Source of the DNA: Nocardioides sp. W7
Lineage (GTDB): Bacteria; Actinomycetota; Actinomycetes; Propionibacteriales; Nocardioidaceae
Reading direction: 5' to 3'
Length of the DNA stretch: 64,000 bases
Assembly: GCF_022919075.1 (NCBI RefSeq)
Contig: NZ_CP095078.1
Span: 3,906,001 to 3,970,000 of the forward strand
Shown here: in pieces, positions 28,301 to 36,598 of the stretch
How positions within the stretch are numbered: position 1 is the first letter of the stretch
Layout: every line of letters starts with the position of its first letter
Notes under the pieces: model-generated
What the model saw: only the letters and a program-made list of their open reading frames with translations
Databases searched by the model: none
What the model was told of the DNA's origin: nothing
Program-made: the position numbers and the translations under genes

Positions 28301-28911
28301 ACCCCGACCTGGGCCACCGCCCCGTCGCGGTCCGCGCGGCCCGTCCGAGTGGCCGCCACCTCCCGCTCAAAGAACGACAACACGTCGGCGACCGCGGCGT
28401 GGTGCGCGGCCACGATCCGCTCCTGCGTCGGTGCATCGGCGAGCCCCCACAGCACCGAGACCGACTTCGTGACGCTGAACGTCAGGTCATAGCCGGCCAC
28501 CGCCTGGCGTGCACCGGCGGCGGTCTCCTCGGCTTCGATCCTGGCCGTCTCCCCCGCGCGGTCGTCCGCAGTCATCGCCGGGTCGAGGGCGGCGATACGC
28601 TCCGCGATCCGGGTCGTCAGCTTGGTGTAGGTCGGGTAGGCGAGGCCGAGCTGATCGCCCGTGACTGGGTCGCGTCCCAGACCGATCAGCAGCGCCAACT
28701 GCTCTTCGCTGACCGGCATGCCCGCCCGGAGCCGGCCACCGCCGAGCGCCGCCAACCCGGAGCCCATCCACCGGCCCGGCGGCGTACCGACTTCCGTGTA
28801 GTAGCGAGTCAGCGGCGTCGACATGGCCCGGTTGCCGTCACCCGCGGCCACGCTGCGCAGCAGGTACCGGTAGCCCGCGCCCGCGGAGATCCTGCGGATC
28901 GAGACCGTCAC
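25390..28911 (-). CDS. MobF-family relaxase-helicase (TraA/TrwC-like)
   Basis: A 1173-residue conjugative relaxase that would nick oriT and unwind the transferred strand. The N-terminal TrwC domain shows ISAGAGYRYLL (Tyr14/Tyr16), a second tyrosine pair at 37-38 and the metal site H214 with LHTH (H225, H227). The helicase domain has GPAGAGKT (550-557), VIVDEATLAG and GDPHQLQSVD. I chose GTG 28911 because the family begins with this I-x-x-ISAGxGY segment; the frame is open to 29133 but that part is Pro/Ser-rich. It is transcribed away from the lipoprotein and pilus genes. The element therefore has its own DNA-processing enzyme. Confidence 0.92.
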   Translation of the reverse strand: MTVSIRRISAGAGYRYLLRSVAAGDGNRAMSTPLTRYYTEVGTPPGRWMGSGLAALGGGRLRAGMPVSEEQLALLIGLGRDPVTGDQLGLAYPTYTKLTTRIAERIAALDPAMTADDRAGETARIEAEETAAGARQAVAGYDLTFSVTKSVSVLWGLADAPTQERIVAAHHAAVADVLSFFEREVAATRTGRADRDGAVAQVGVAGVAAVAFDHYDSRAGDPQLHTHLVISNKVLTLRDGRWRSLDGRPVFASVTGLSALYDSLLADRMTRDLGVEWELRQRGPDRNPRWEIASVSDELIGEFSSRTREIELAKDDLIAEYVARHGRQPSAKTIVELRAQATLATRPPKQTRSLAELTTGWRHRAAARTSPDPVSWATTLRGGTGPVLTVDDVPLAAIEAIGADVVAAVSVKRSVWSHWNLLAEAAKQTMDLRFSTTTDRETVLAMVVDAAQLQSISLTPPELAPSPVRFLRDDGTSIFRPRHAVKYSSTGVLDAEARLLDRAEATTAPTVQPSVVTRVLARTPVPLSGEQHRALASITGSGRQVDLLVGPAGAGKTTAMRALRAAWTTGHGPGSVVGLAPSAAAAQALADDLGIACDNTAKWLHEFDHGRTRFRAGQLVIVDEATLAGTTTLDRITGIAATAGAKVLLVGDPHQLQSVDAGGAFALLVDRRTDTPELTEIHRFTHEWEKQASLALRRGEVEVISTYAHQDRIRDGLTDEMLDAAYQAWRTDTIAGRASVLVTESAHAVRALNERARAERLTLEGAVDGREVHLADDTRASVGDVVITRRNDRTIRTMTGSWAKNGDRWSITDIRRDGTVVVDRLDQRRRGRVILPAGYVAEHVDLGYAVTAHRAQGITVDTAHVVVTAATTRENLYVAMSRGRESNIAYVALDQPDDTHTTPEPDEVTARTVLYGALQHSGAALSAHQTLEAEYEVHGNIGRLTAELETIAADAQHDRFLDLLRRSGLTTEQHAEVIGSAAFGSLATALRRAEAYHHNLEWLVPRVVDRGGLDDADDIAAVLRYRVEKMAATTPRGCRHRPRLIAGIIPEPLGAMSDEDRHAIAERERLIEARARALAERAVADGAPWTRRLGTPPPDPAHRARWVDAVRTVAAYRDRYGIASDLPVGGGVAHDAQRADRRRALAAARAAAAATEVQPDRAASVQARSPSLP

Positions 28912-29237
28912 CGCCGTATCCGTTCCACAGACTCCAGGTGGGCGGCTTCCTCCACAGGCCCCCTCGAGGTGCAAACCGTGTGAAGACGAGAAGGGGTTGG
29001 GTCGCGAACGGGGGGACCTGGCAGGGCCAGGCGCGTGGGGCGGCGTCGAGCTGGAGTGAGGACGTGAGGAGGGCCTGGTGCGGGAGGAGCACCTGAGGAG
29101 GGAAGAGCTCGGTGAAAATGCCGGGTTCCCCATCGTCAGGCCGGGCTTTACGATGTTGGCCAGACGGCATCAACACCCGCCCGCGGGCGCCGTCTGCGCC
29201 TCGAACCCGACCGGTTAGAGGAAGCAGGAGACCGCAC
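28912..29237. other. Intergenic region between divergent relaxase and lipoprotein genes; possible oriT
   Basis: These 326 bases separate divergent genes and contain a perfect hairpin, CCTGGC (29017-29022), loop AGG, GCCAGG (29026-29031), after a G-run. Relaxase genes often lie beside their oriT, and nick sites lie near an inverted repeat, so this is the most likely oriT in the window. Promoters for both directions must also lie here. No nick consensus was recognised. Confidence 0.3.
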
Positions 29238-29870
29238 ATGACTGAACGACTCGGGCTGAAGTCTTGGGCGACCGGCGCACTGGTGTTGGCCGCGGTCGCC
29301 GCATGCGGGAACAGCGATGCGGATCCACCGCCTCCGCCTGATGTTCCCTCGACGTCACCAAGCACGCCGATGTCGAGCGCACCGACGAGTGCTTCGCCGA
29401 CAACGCCGTCGGAGGCGGCCACGGCAAGTGCGACCGCAGCGATGCGGAACTACTTCGCGGTGGTTGACGAGACTCGATCTGACCTGGCCAGTGACCTCAC
29501 GCGCTTGAAGGCCGTGGCGATCAGTACTCAGCTAAGTGCGGTCAACGCGTTACTCCGCCGACAGCGCGACGCGGGACAACGCCAGGTCGGCACCACGGCG
29601 ATCAACGATCTGACCGTGCAGTCGGTGAATCTCGACAACTCTGCTCCGGATGCAGGCAGAGCTCCCGCGGTCGTCATTGATGTCTGTTGGGACGTCAGCG
29701 AGGTCGACGTGCTCGATGAGAGGGGCAAGTCGATCGTCGGCCCCGACCGCCCGGACACCGGGTGGACTCGCTACACCGTCGCGAACTACGACTACGCCGC
29801 CGATCCGTCCGGTGGCTGGCGCGTGGCGACGGGCCAAGATCTCAAGCGAACGCCATGCGCGGCCTCCTGA
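29238..29870 (+). CDS. Putative lipoprotein
   Basis: A 210-residue lipoprotein. The signal peptide ends in a lipobox (VAAC, Cys23), followed by a long Pro/Ser/Thr linker to about residue 65. The globular part (about 66-210) has an NTF2-like or lumazine-binding-type look seen in secreted actinobacterial proteins (NYFAVVDETRSD ... VVIDVCWD ... GWRV). ATG 29238 is preceded by AGGAGACC. It overlaps the next gene by 16 bases and leads the pilus-like operon. Confidence 0.7.
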   Translation: MTERLGLKSWATGALVLAAVAACGNSDADPPPPPDVPSTSPSTPMSSAPTSASPTTPSEAATASATAAMRNYFAVVDETRSDLASDLTRLKAVAISTQLSAVNALLRRQRDAGQRQVGTTAINDLTVQSVNLDNSAPDAGRAPAVVIDVCWDVSEVDVLDERGKSIVGPDRPDTGWTRYTVANYDYAADPSGGWRVATGQDLKRTPCAAS

Positions 29871-30814
29871 TCCGCCTCCTCCTTGGGGCCGTCGCGACCG
29901 CGAGTGCCGCGGTGCTTGCCTGGTCGCCCTCGTACGCCGACTCCGAATGTGCCCAGATGGATCCGTCGACCGCGGAATGCCTGCTCTGGATCGAGGTCCC
30001 GGGTACACCAGGGACTCCGGCCATGCCGACTGATGACGGTCCGAAGGACACCGGTGCGGGTGCGGCCTGCTTCTGGGACGGGACGAGCCAAGGCATTGTG
30101 GATCCGCCGCCGGGTCCGGTGCCGTGTTCATCGGCGGACGGCTTCTGGTCGAACGCCTACCACTGCTACCTCAGCCCCATGGATCCGCAGCCGCTCGCCG
30201 GGGATCCTGCCTGGCAGGGCCACGAACCTGGTGATGGGGCCGTCTACAACTGCACGCAGCCGCAAGCAGGGCTCGTCATCACAATCTGGGCGCAGGAGCC
30301 ACCTGCCGCCTCGGGAAGTGGACCGACCCCGCGCGAGGTCGCACAGTTGGCGATCGACCGGATGAGCCTGTCGGCGATCAACATCGGGATCGTCCCGAAG
30401 CCCGGTCCGGACAGTGTCGGTCTCGTCGGGATGCCGGTTTGGATGTGGGTCCAGTCTCCTGACGAACAGACCTTCGGTCCGATCACGGCCAGCGCCTCGG
30501 CTGGCGGGATGACGATCACCGCGACCGCGAAGGTGCTGCGCGTGACGTGGGACATGGGTGACGGCACCGAGGTTGTCTGCGAGACGGCGAGTACGCCGTA
30601 CCTGCCGTCGTACGGGAGGAAGGACTCTCCCGACTGCGGCCACACCTATGAGAAGTCGAGCGCGCGCGAGCCCGACGAGGCTTACACCGTCACGGCGACG
30701 TCGAGCTGGGTCATCACCTGGTCCGGCGCCGGCCAGACCGGAACGATCCGCCTCAACGGCCTTAACCGCTCGACCCAGATCCAGATCGGCGAAGCGCAGG
30801 TGCTCGTGAACTGA
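29855..30814 (+). CDS. Secreted protein with PKD-like domain
   Basis: A 319-residue exported protein. It has an N-terminal signal peptide with cleavage near residue 28 (SYADSE) and several cysteines. A C-terminal PKD-like domain (about 220-310) contains the hallmark WDMGDGTE and a later CGHTYE. Such proteins accompany pilus-like operons in actinobacterial elements. ATG 29855 lies inside the lipoprotein gene. It may act at the cell surface in mating contact; that is inference. Confidence 0.65.
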   Translation: MRGLLIRLLLGAVATASAAVLAWSPSYADSECAQMDPSTAECLLWIEVPGTPGTPAMPTDDGPKDTGAGAACFWDGTSQGIVDPPPGPVPCSSADGFWSNAYHCYLSPMDPQPLAGDPAWQGHEPGDGAVYNCTQPQAGLVITIWAQEPPAASGSGPTPREVAQLAIDRMSLSAINIGIVPKPGPDSVGLVGMPVWMWVQSPDEQTFGPITASASAGGMTITATAKVLRVTWDMGDGTEVVCETASTPYLPSYGRKDSPDCGHTYEKSSAREPDEAYTVTATSSWVITWSGAGQTGTIRLNGLNRSTQIQIGEAQVLVN

Positions 30815-30839
30815 CGAGCGAAGAGGCGGAGGGACGACG

Positions 30840-31516
30840 ATGACCACATCTGCACGCGAGGACCGGCACCCCGGCCCCCGTTCCGCCGTGCCGGACGCCG
30901 GCCCGGTCATCACTCCCCCGCCCAAGCTCCGCAGACGCCCGGCCCTGCTCGCCGCCGGGGTCGCGGTGACCGCGGTCGGCTGTCTGCTCGGGGCCTGGGC
31001 CTGGAGCGCCACCACCGACACCGAGGAGGTCCTCGCCGCGCGCAGCACAATCCACCGCGGGGAGCTGATCGAGGCCGAGGACCCCAGCGCCTCCGGATCA
31101 GCGGTGACCCGGCACTGTCTCCGGTGCCTGCCTCGGCGTACGACGACATCGTCGGCCAGCGCGCTGCGCTCGACATCACCGCCGGGGGCCTGCTGACGAG
31201 CGAGTCGACCACCGACGACCCGATGCCTCCCCCGGGCCGGTCGGTCGTCGGGATCTCCCTCACCCCCGCCCAGGTCCCCGCACTGCCCCTCCACGGTGGG
31301 GACAATGTCCGGATCATCGTGACCCCGGGTGAGACCGGGACGGTCCCGGCCAACGGCCCGGAGTTCACGAACGCGGAGGTGGTCGACACCGGCCTGGACG
31401 AGACCACCGGCAACACGGTCGTCAACGTCCTGGTCCCCCACGGGGATGCAGGTCTCCTCGCCGCCAGGGCGGCGACCGGTGATGTCGCACTGGTCCTCGA
31501 CTCCGGGACCCCGTAA
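30840..31516 (+). pseudogene. SAF-domain (CpaB-like) pilus protein, frameshifted
   Basis: The first frame (30840 on) encodes a membrane helix (about residues 40-58) and the start of a SAF domain (VLAARSTIHRGELIEAED). It then goes out of frame at about 31083 in a CCCC run. The domain resumes one frame over (RISGDPALSPVPASAYDD ... GQRAALDITAGGLL) and continues to 31516. The full span is 677 bases, not a multiple of three, which fits one missing base. CpaB/SAF proteins sit in the periplasmic part of Tad pili. It could be a real mutation, a sequencing error or programmed slippage. Confidence 0.75.
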
Positions 31517-32295
31517 TGGCCGTCATCTGTCTGACCTCGGCCTCCGGCTCCCCGGGCGTCACGACGACCGCGGTCGGGCTCGCGTTCTGCTGGCCGCGCC
31601 CGGTGCTGCTCCTCGAGGCCGACCCCACCGGTGGTTCCGGCGTCCTGGCCGGGTTCCTTCGCGGTACGACGCCGTACGAGGTCGGACTGATCGAGTTGGC
31701 CCTGTCCCCGCTCGGGGTGGCCGAGGCGCTACGCGACGTGGTCCGTCCGCTGAGCCCGAGCGTCTCGCTGGTGGCCGGCACCCGGTCCCATGCGCAGGCC
31801 GCGGCGCTGCGCGAGGTGTGGGAGCCGCTGTCGGTGGCATTGGGTGAGCTGGAGGCCAATGGCCAGGACGTGATCATCGACGCCGGCCGGTTGGGGTTGG
31901 CCGGGTCACCGCAGCCGTTGTTGGAGGCCGCCGACCTCACGCTCCTGCTCACGCGGGCCACGCTGCCGGCGATCTCGGCGGCCCGGTCCTGGGCCGAGAC
32001 TGTCCGCCAGCCGGGGACCGGGTGGCGGCACCCTGGGCTGCTGCTCATCGGCGAGGGCCGGCCCTACCGGGCCACCGAGGTCTCGAAGGTACTCGGGATG
32101 CCGGTGGTGACCGACCTGCCCGACGATCCGGCCGCGGCGGCGGTCTACCACCGGGGCGCGTCCGCCCCGCGCCACTTCGAGACCGGCCCCTACCTGCGTG
32201 GCCTGCGAGCCGCAGCCCAGGCGGTCCAGTCCCACGTCGCCCGCAGCCGGGTCGCCCTGAGCGACGCCGCATTGAGCGAGGAGATCACACCGTGA
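31516..32295 (+). CDS. CpaE-like MinD/ParA-fold protein without the P-loop lysines
   Basis: A 259-residue MinD/ParA-fold protein of the CpaE/TadZ type, which localises Tad-pilus machinery. The deviant Walker A site reads SGSPGVTTT (residues 10-18): both lysines of KGGxGKT are replaced (Ser10, Val15). LLLEADPTGGS (about 33-43) is the usual next strand, and DVIIDAGRLG the Walker B region. The start shares a base with the upstream stop, and it overlaps the cpaF-like gene by GTGA. ATP hydrolysis is therefore doubtful; it may only bind or act as a scaffold. Confidence 0.75.
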   Translation: MAVICLTSASGSPGVTTTAVGLAFCWPRPVLLLEADPTGGSGVLAGFLRGTTPYEVGLIELALSPLGVAEALRDVVRPLSPSVSLVAGTRSHAQAAALREVWEPLSVALGELEANGQDVIIDAGRLGLAGSPQPLLEAADLTLLLTRATLPAISAARSWAETVRQPGTGWRHPGLLLIGEGRPYRATEVSKVLGMPVVTDLPDDPAAAAVYHRGASAPRHFETGPYLRGLRAAAQAVQSHVARSRVALSDAALSEEITP

Positions 32296-33779
32296 GCGAG
32301 ACGTTCCGTCATCTCCACGAGTACGGCGACCTGGCGCGGCTGCCGCTGTTCACCCAACCCGTCAACGGCACCTCGATGACGGCGCCGGCCGCCACGGCGA
32401 CGGTGAGCGTGGCACCGTCCGCGAATACCGACGTCGACTGGTCGGTCGTGGCGGTGCTGCGGGCGCGGGCCTCGGAGCAGCTGAGCCAGGCGGTCGCCGC
32501 GGCCCGGACCCGGTTCGACAGGGCCGCCCAGGAGGAGCTCGGCCGGTCCATCGTGTTGGACCTGATCGAGTCGGCGATGGCGGAGGCGGTCGACGCCGGT
32601 CAGGGGGCGTGGTCGCCGGCGCGTCAGCAGGCCACCGCCCAGGCGGTATTCGACTCGCTGTTCCGGCTCGGGCGCCTCCAGCCCCTGGTCGATGACGACG
32701 CGGTGGAGAACATCATCATCGTCGGCCACGACAACGTCCTGCTGGAGCTGGTCGACGGCACCCTCATCGATGGGCCGCCAGTGGCCGACTCCGACGCCGA
32801 GCTGATCGACTTCCTGGTCTTCCTCGCCTCCCGCAGCGAGGTCAACGCCCGGTCCTTCTCCGAGGCCCAGCCCCGCCTCCATCTGCGTCTCGACGGCGGT
32901 TCGCGTCTCGCCGCAGCGGCCTGGGTGACCCCCCGGCCCTCGGTGGTCATCCGCCGGCACCGGCTGATGCAGGTCACCCTCGACGACCTCGTCGCCCGGG
33001 ACATGATGAGTCCGGTCGCGGCGTCGTTCCTCCGCGCGGCGGTGCAGGCCCGTCGTTCGATCGTCGTCACCGGCGCCCAGGGGGCGGGGAAGACGACGCT
33101 GGTCCGAGCGCTGTGCGCCGAGATCGACCAGATGGAGGCGATCGGGACCTTCGAGACCGAGTACGAGCTACACCTCCACGAGCTCGGCCGACACAAGATC
33201 GTGCACGCCTGGGAGGCCCGCCCCGGCTCCGGCGAACGCAGCACCGACGGGCGCCAGGCGGGCGAGTTCACCCTGGATGAGGCCCTCATCGACTCCTTCC
33301 GGTTCAACCTGTCGCGCCAGATCGTCGGCGAGGTCCGCGGCAAGGAGATCTGGGCGATGATCAAGGCGATGGAGTCCGGCACCGGCTCCATCTCGACCAC
33401 CCACGCCGCCGACGCCATCGCCGCCGTCCGCAAGCTCGTGACCTGCGCGATGGAAGCCGGCCCCCACGTCACCCAGGCTCTGGCGACCAGCAAGCTCGCC
33501 GCCACCGTCGACCTCATCGTCCACCTCAACCTCGACACCAGAACCGTCGAGGGACGGACCCAACGCACCCGCCGCATCGCCGAGGTCGTCGCCGTGACCC
33601 CGGGCGAGAAGGAGGTCGGCTACGCCACCACCCACGTCTTCCGCACCGATGCCACCGGGGTCGCGGTGCCTGACGTGCTCCCCGATGAGTACCGCACCCT
33701 GGCCCACCACGGCTTCGACCTCGCGGCGTACCTCTCGACCCACCCGATTCCCGCCCACCCATCCGGAGCGCGGCCGTGA
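32292..33779 (+). CDS. TadA/CpaF-family pilus assembly ATPase
   Basis: A 495-residue secretion ATPase that powers assembly of Tad/Flp-type pili. Walker A is GAQGAGKT (261-268). The family motifs SEVNARSFSEAQPRLHLRLD (182-201) and QIVGEVRGKE are present. GTG 32292 overlaps the CpaE-like stop by 4 bases. It is followed at once by TadB and TadC, so this is a standard Tad order. A VirB11 role in conjugation is less likely given these neighbours. Confidence 0.88.
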   Translation: MSETFRHLHEYGDLARLPLFTQPVNGTSMTAPAATATVSVAPSANTDVDWSVVAVLRARASEQLSQAVAAARTRFDRAAQEELGRSIVLDLIESAMAEAVDAGQGAWSPARQQATAQAVFDSLFRLGRLQPLVDDDAVENIIIVGHDNVLLELVDGTLIDGPPVADSDAELIDFLVFLASRSEVNARSFSEAQPRLHLRLDGGSRLAAAAWVTPRPSVVIRRHRLMQVTLDDLVARDMMSPVAASFLRAAVQARRSIVVTGAQGAGKTTLVRALCAEIDQMEAIGTFETEYELHLHELGRHKIVHAWEARPGSGERSTDGRQAGEFTLDEALIDSFRFNLSRQIVGEVRGKEIWAMIKAMESGTGSISTTHAADAIAAVRKLVTCAMEAGPHVTQALATSKLAATVDLIVHLNLDTRTVEGRTQRTRRIAEVVAVTPGEKEVGYATTHVFRTDATGVAVPDVLPDEYRTLAHHGFDLAAYLSTHPIPAHPSGARP

Positions 33780-34627
33780 ACGCGCTCGTTCCCGGCCTGG
33801 CCGGCGGACTGATCGCCGCCGGCCTCCTCGCCGTGATCGTCGGGCTCCGGCCGACCGCCGTGCCGCCCCGGCCGCGGCCTCGCCGTCGGGTCCTGAGGCT
33901 GAGCCCCCGGGCCCGGGTCCTTGTCCTGGGCGGGTTGGGGCTCGGGCTCGTCGGGTGGCTGCTCACCGGGTGGGTGCTGGCGCTGGTGATCGCGCCGGTC
34001 GCGGTCGTCGGGCTGCCGGTGTTGTTGTCGGCTCCCCCTGCGGTCGATCAGATCACCCGGTTGGAGGCGATGGAGGAATGGACCCGGTCGCTCTCAGGGG
34101 TCCTCACCGTCGGTGTCGGGTTGGAGCAGGCACTGGTCGCGACCCTGCGCTCCGCGCCCGCACCGATCGGCGGGGAGGTCACCCGCCTGGTGGCCCGGCT
34201 GCGGGCCCGGTGGGACACCGAGACCGCGTTGCGGGCCTTCGCCGACGAGCTCGACGACTCCACCGGCGACCTGATCGCCGCCAACCTCATCCTCGGCACC
34301 CGCCGCCGCGGAGCTGGCCTGGCCAGCGTCCTGGAGGGCCTGGCCGAGTCCGTGGCCGCCGATGTCCGCGCTCGTCGCCAGGTCGAGGCCGACCGGGCCA
34401 AACCGCGCTCGACCGCGCGGTGGGTGACCCTGATCAGCGCCAGCGTCCTGGTCGTCCTCGCCCTGTCCGGAACCTACGTCGAGCCGTACCGGACCCCGAT
34501 CGGCCAGGTCATCCTCGTCGTCCTGCTCACCGCCTACGTCGCCACGCTCATCTGGATGCGGCGCATGGCCAACGGCCAACCACCGCCCCGGTTCCTCGGC
34601 CCCCACTCCGACGTGGCGGCCCGATGA
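33776..34627 (+). CDS. TadB-like pilus platform protein
   Basis: A 283-residue membrane protein with paired N-terminal helices (about 5-22 and 45-78) and a C-terminal pair (about 222-258). The cytoplasmic GspF/T2SSF region lies between (LSGVLTVGVGLEQAL ... LEGLAESVAADVRARRQVEADRAK). It forms the inner-membrane platform with TadC. It overlaps the ATPase gene and tadC-like gene by 4 bases each. Confidence 0.85.
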   Translation: MNALVPGLAGGLIAAGLLAVIVGLRPTAVPPRPRPRRRVLRLSPRARVLVLGGLGLGLVGWLLTGWVLALVIAPVAVVGLPVLLSAPPAVDQITRLEAMEEWTRSLSGVLTVGVGLEQALVATLRSAPAPIGGEVTRLVARLRARWDTETALRAFADELDDSTGDLIAANLILGTRRRGAGLASVLEGLAESVAADVRARRQVEADRAKPRSTARWVTLISASVLVVLALSGTYVEPYRTPIGQVILVVLLTAYVATLIWMRRMANGQPPPRFLGPHSDVAAR

Positions 34628-35526
34628 CCACCGGACTGCAGCTGGCGCTCCTGGCCGGCGGACTCATCGGACTCGGGCTGATGCTCCTGCTCGCCCGGCT
34701 CCTGCCCGCCGAGCCGGATCTCGCCGACGCCCTCGCCCGGGTCTCGGCGACCCGCACAGGTACGACGACCACACCGGCGCCGGCGAACAGCGGCACGGAG
34801 CGGATCGGGCTGTGGGGCCTCCGCGTCCTGCCTCCCGGCCTGTGGGCGCGCACCCCAGTGCGGGAGCTGGCGTTGCTGCGGATCCCGGTGGCCCGGTTCT
34901 ACGGCGAGAAGCTCACCTTCGCCGGCCTCGGGCTGGTGATCCCGCCGCTGCTCACTGCCCTGTTCAACGCACTCGGGCTCGCGATCCCGCTCACGATCCC
35001 GGCCGCGGCGTCGATCGGGCTCGCCGTGGTCATGTTCTTCATCCCGAACTACAACGCCCTCGACGAGGCCCGCAAGGCGAGGCTCGAGTTCGCCCGCGCC
35101 CTGGGCGCCTACATCGATCTGGTCGCCCTGGAGCGCCACAACGGGATCGGCGTACGTCAAGCGATGGAGGCCGCCGCCCAGGTCGGTGACTCGTGGGTCT
35201 TCACCCGCCTCGCCGAGGAGCTCACCCGCTCGCGCTGGTCCGGCCTGCCGCCCTGGGACGCCCTGCACACCTTGGCAGCAGAGCTCGGCCTGCCCGAGCT
35301 CGACGACTTCGCCGACATCATGCGGCTCTCGGGAGAACAAGGAGCAAGCGTGTACGCCACCCTGCGCGCCAGATCCGCAGCCATGCGCACCGCGATGCTC
35401 AACGACGAGATCGCCCAGGCCAACGCCGTCGGCGAACGGATGACCATCCCCGGCTCCCTGCTCGGCGTCACCTTCATGGCGCTGCTCGTCGCCCCCTCAT
35501 TACTGCGCATGTTCACCACCTCATGA
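34624..35526 (+). CDS. TadC-like pilus platform protein
   Basis: A 300-residue T2SSF-type membrane protein, the partner of the TadB-like protein. Hydrophobic segments lie at about 7-25, 96-118 and 122-140, plus one at the C-terminus (about 277-296). The conserved cytoplasmic region includes GAYIDLVALERHNGIGVRQA. ATG 34624 is chosen over a much longer open frame because it overlaps the tadB-like stop by ATGA and gives the usual length. Confidence 0.85.
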   Translation: MTTGLQLALLAGGLIGLGLMLLLARLLPAEPDLADALARVSATRTGTTTTPAPANSGTERIGLWGLRVLPPGLWARTPVRELALLRIPVARFYGEKLTFAGLGLVIPPLLTALFNALGLAIPLTIPAAASIGLAVVMFFIPNYNALDEARKARLEFARALGAYIDLVALERHNGIGVRQAMEAAAQVGDSWVFTRLAEELTRSRWSGLPPWDALHTLAAELGLPELDDFADIMRLSGEQGASVYATLRARSAAMRTAMLNDEIAQANAVGERMTIPGSLLGVTFMALLVAPSLLRMFTTS

Positions 35527-35557
35527 CAACAACCGCCACCGCCCCAGGAGGAACCCG

Positions 35558-35785
35558 ATGTTGAAAGTCCTTGTCCTGCTCCAGATCGCCGCACTCCACT
35601 ACGACGACCTGCGCACGCATCGGCCCACCCATCGGCCCGGCCACCGGGCAGAAGAGCGGGCCGGGGAGCGCGGCTCCGTGACCATCGAGCACGTGCTCTG
35701 GGCGGTGGCGGTGATCGCCATCGTCGGAGTCGTGGTCGCGGCGGTGACGTCCTATGTCAAGTCCCAAGCCGGCAACATCAACTAG
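35558..35785 (+). CDS. Flp-type pilin-like small protein
   Basis: A 75-residue protein. Its second half has a type IVb pilin layout: ERGSVTIEHVLWAVAVIAIV, a Gly-Ser cleavage-like site followed by Glu at +5 and a membrane helix. That makes it the likely major pilin or a minor pilin. AGGAGG lies 7 bases before ATG 35558. No prepilin peptidase gene is in the window. It overlaps the next gene by 32 bases. Confidence 0.65.
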   Translation: MLKVLVLLQIAALHYDDLRTHRPTHRPGHRAEERAGERGSVTIEHVLWAVAVIAIVGVVVAAVTSYVKSQAGNIN

Positions 35786-36176
35786 TCGCCACCCACGGCG
35801 GCGGCGCGGTGAGCGGGGCTCGGTCTCGATCGAGCTCGTGATCCTCCTGCCTGCCCTCTTCGCGTTGATGTTCCTGGGCATGCAGGCCGCGCTGTTCTAC
35901 CAGGCCCGAACGGTGGCCATCGCGGCCGCGCAGGAGGGCGCCCGGGCAGCCGGTGCCGAGCACGGACGCGAGTCCGACGGTCTCGGTGCGGCGGACGACT
36001 TCATCACCGAAGCAGGCGGGGACGACGTGCTGACCAGAGCCCAGGTGACCGTTAATCGGACGACAGCCATCGCCACCGTCACGGTGAGCGGATTCAGCAT
36101 GAGCGTGATCCCGGGCTGGAAGGTCCGGATTACCCAGAGCGCGACGGTCCCGGTCGAGAGGCTGACCACACCATGA
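35754..36176 (+). CDS. TadE-like pseudopilin
   Basis: A 140-residue TadE-family protein. After a basic start, ERGSVSIELVILLPALFALMF begins the membrane helix with the usual conserved Glu, followed by an extracytoplasmic strand-rich domain. The long overlap with the pilin-like gene suggests coupled translation; the first 18 residues might not be used if a later start is taken. It is one of three successive TadE/TadG-like genes. Confidence 0.75.
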   Translation: MSSPKPATSTSRHPRRRRGERGSVSIELVILLPALFALMFLGMQAALFYQARTVAIAAAQEGARAAGAEHGRESDGLGAADDFITEAGGDDVLTRAQVTVNRTTAIATVTVSGFSMSVIPGWKVRITQSATVPVERLTTP

Positions 36177-36598
36177 CCCGGCGCCGCGACGAACGGGGAT
36201 CAGCAGCGATCGAGGCAGCAATCGGCGTACCGGCCTTCGCCCTGCTCGTCGGGCTCATCATCTTCGGCGGACGCACCGCGAGCACCCACCAAGCACTGCA
36301 ATCCGCGGCCGCCGATGGCGCCCGGTCGGCCTCGCTCGCCCGCAGCCCCGACACCGCCGCCGCTGACGCTCGCGAGGCGGCGACCACCAGCATCACCAAC
36401 CAGCAGATCGGATGCGATCACGTCAAGGTCAGCGTCGACACCGCCGACTTCGACAAACGACCCGGCGTCCCCGGGGCGGTCGACGTGACCGTCTCGTGTC
36501 GCCTGGACCTCTCCGACCTCGCCGTACCGGGCGTCCCCGGCTCCCGGGTGCTGCGCGCGACGATGTCCAGCCCGATCGACACCTGGCGGGAACGATGA
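36173..36598 (+). CDS. TadE-like pseudopilin, second copy
   Basis: A 141-residue TadE-like protein with DERGSAAIEAAIGVPAFALLV at the membrane helix and a short extracytoplasmic domain containing a cysteine pair. It overlaps both neighbours by 4 bases, part of the unbroken pilus run. It probably forms a minor pilus component with the gene before it. Confidence 0.72.
   Translation: MTRRRDERGSAAIEAAIGVPAFALLVGLIIFGGRTASTHQALQSAAADGARSASLARSPDTAAADAREAATTSITNQQIGCDHVKVSVDTADFDKRPGVPGAVDVTVSCRLDLSDLAVPGVPGSRVLRATMSSPIDTWRER

Noticed and set aside
33649..34623. 325-codon extension of the TadC-like gene
   Set aside because: It is Arg/Pro-rich shadow of the TadB-like gene; ATG 34624 overlaps the tadB-like stop as in the rest of the operon.
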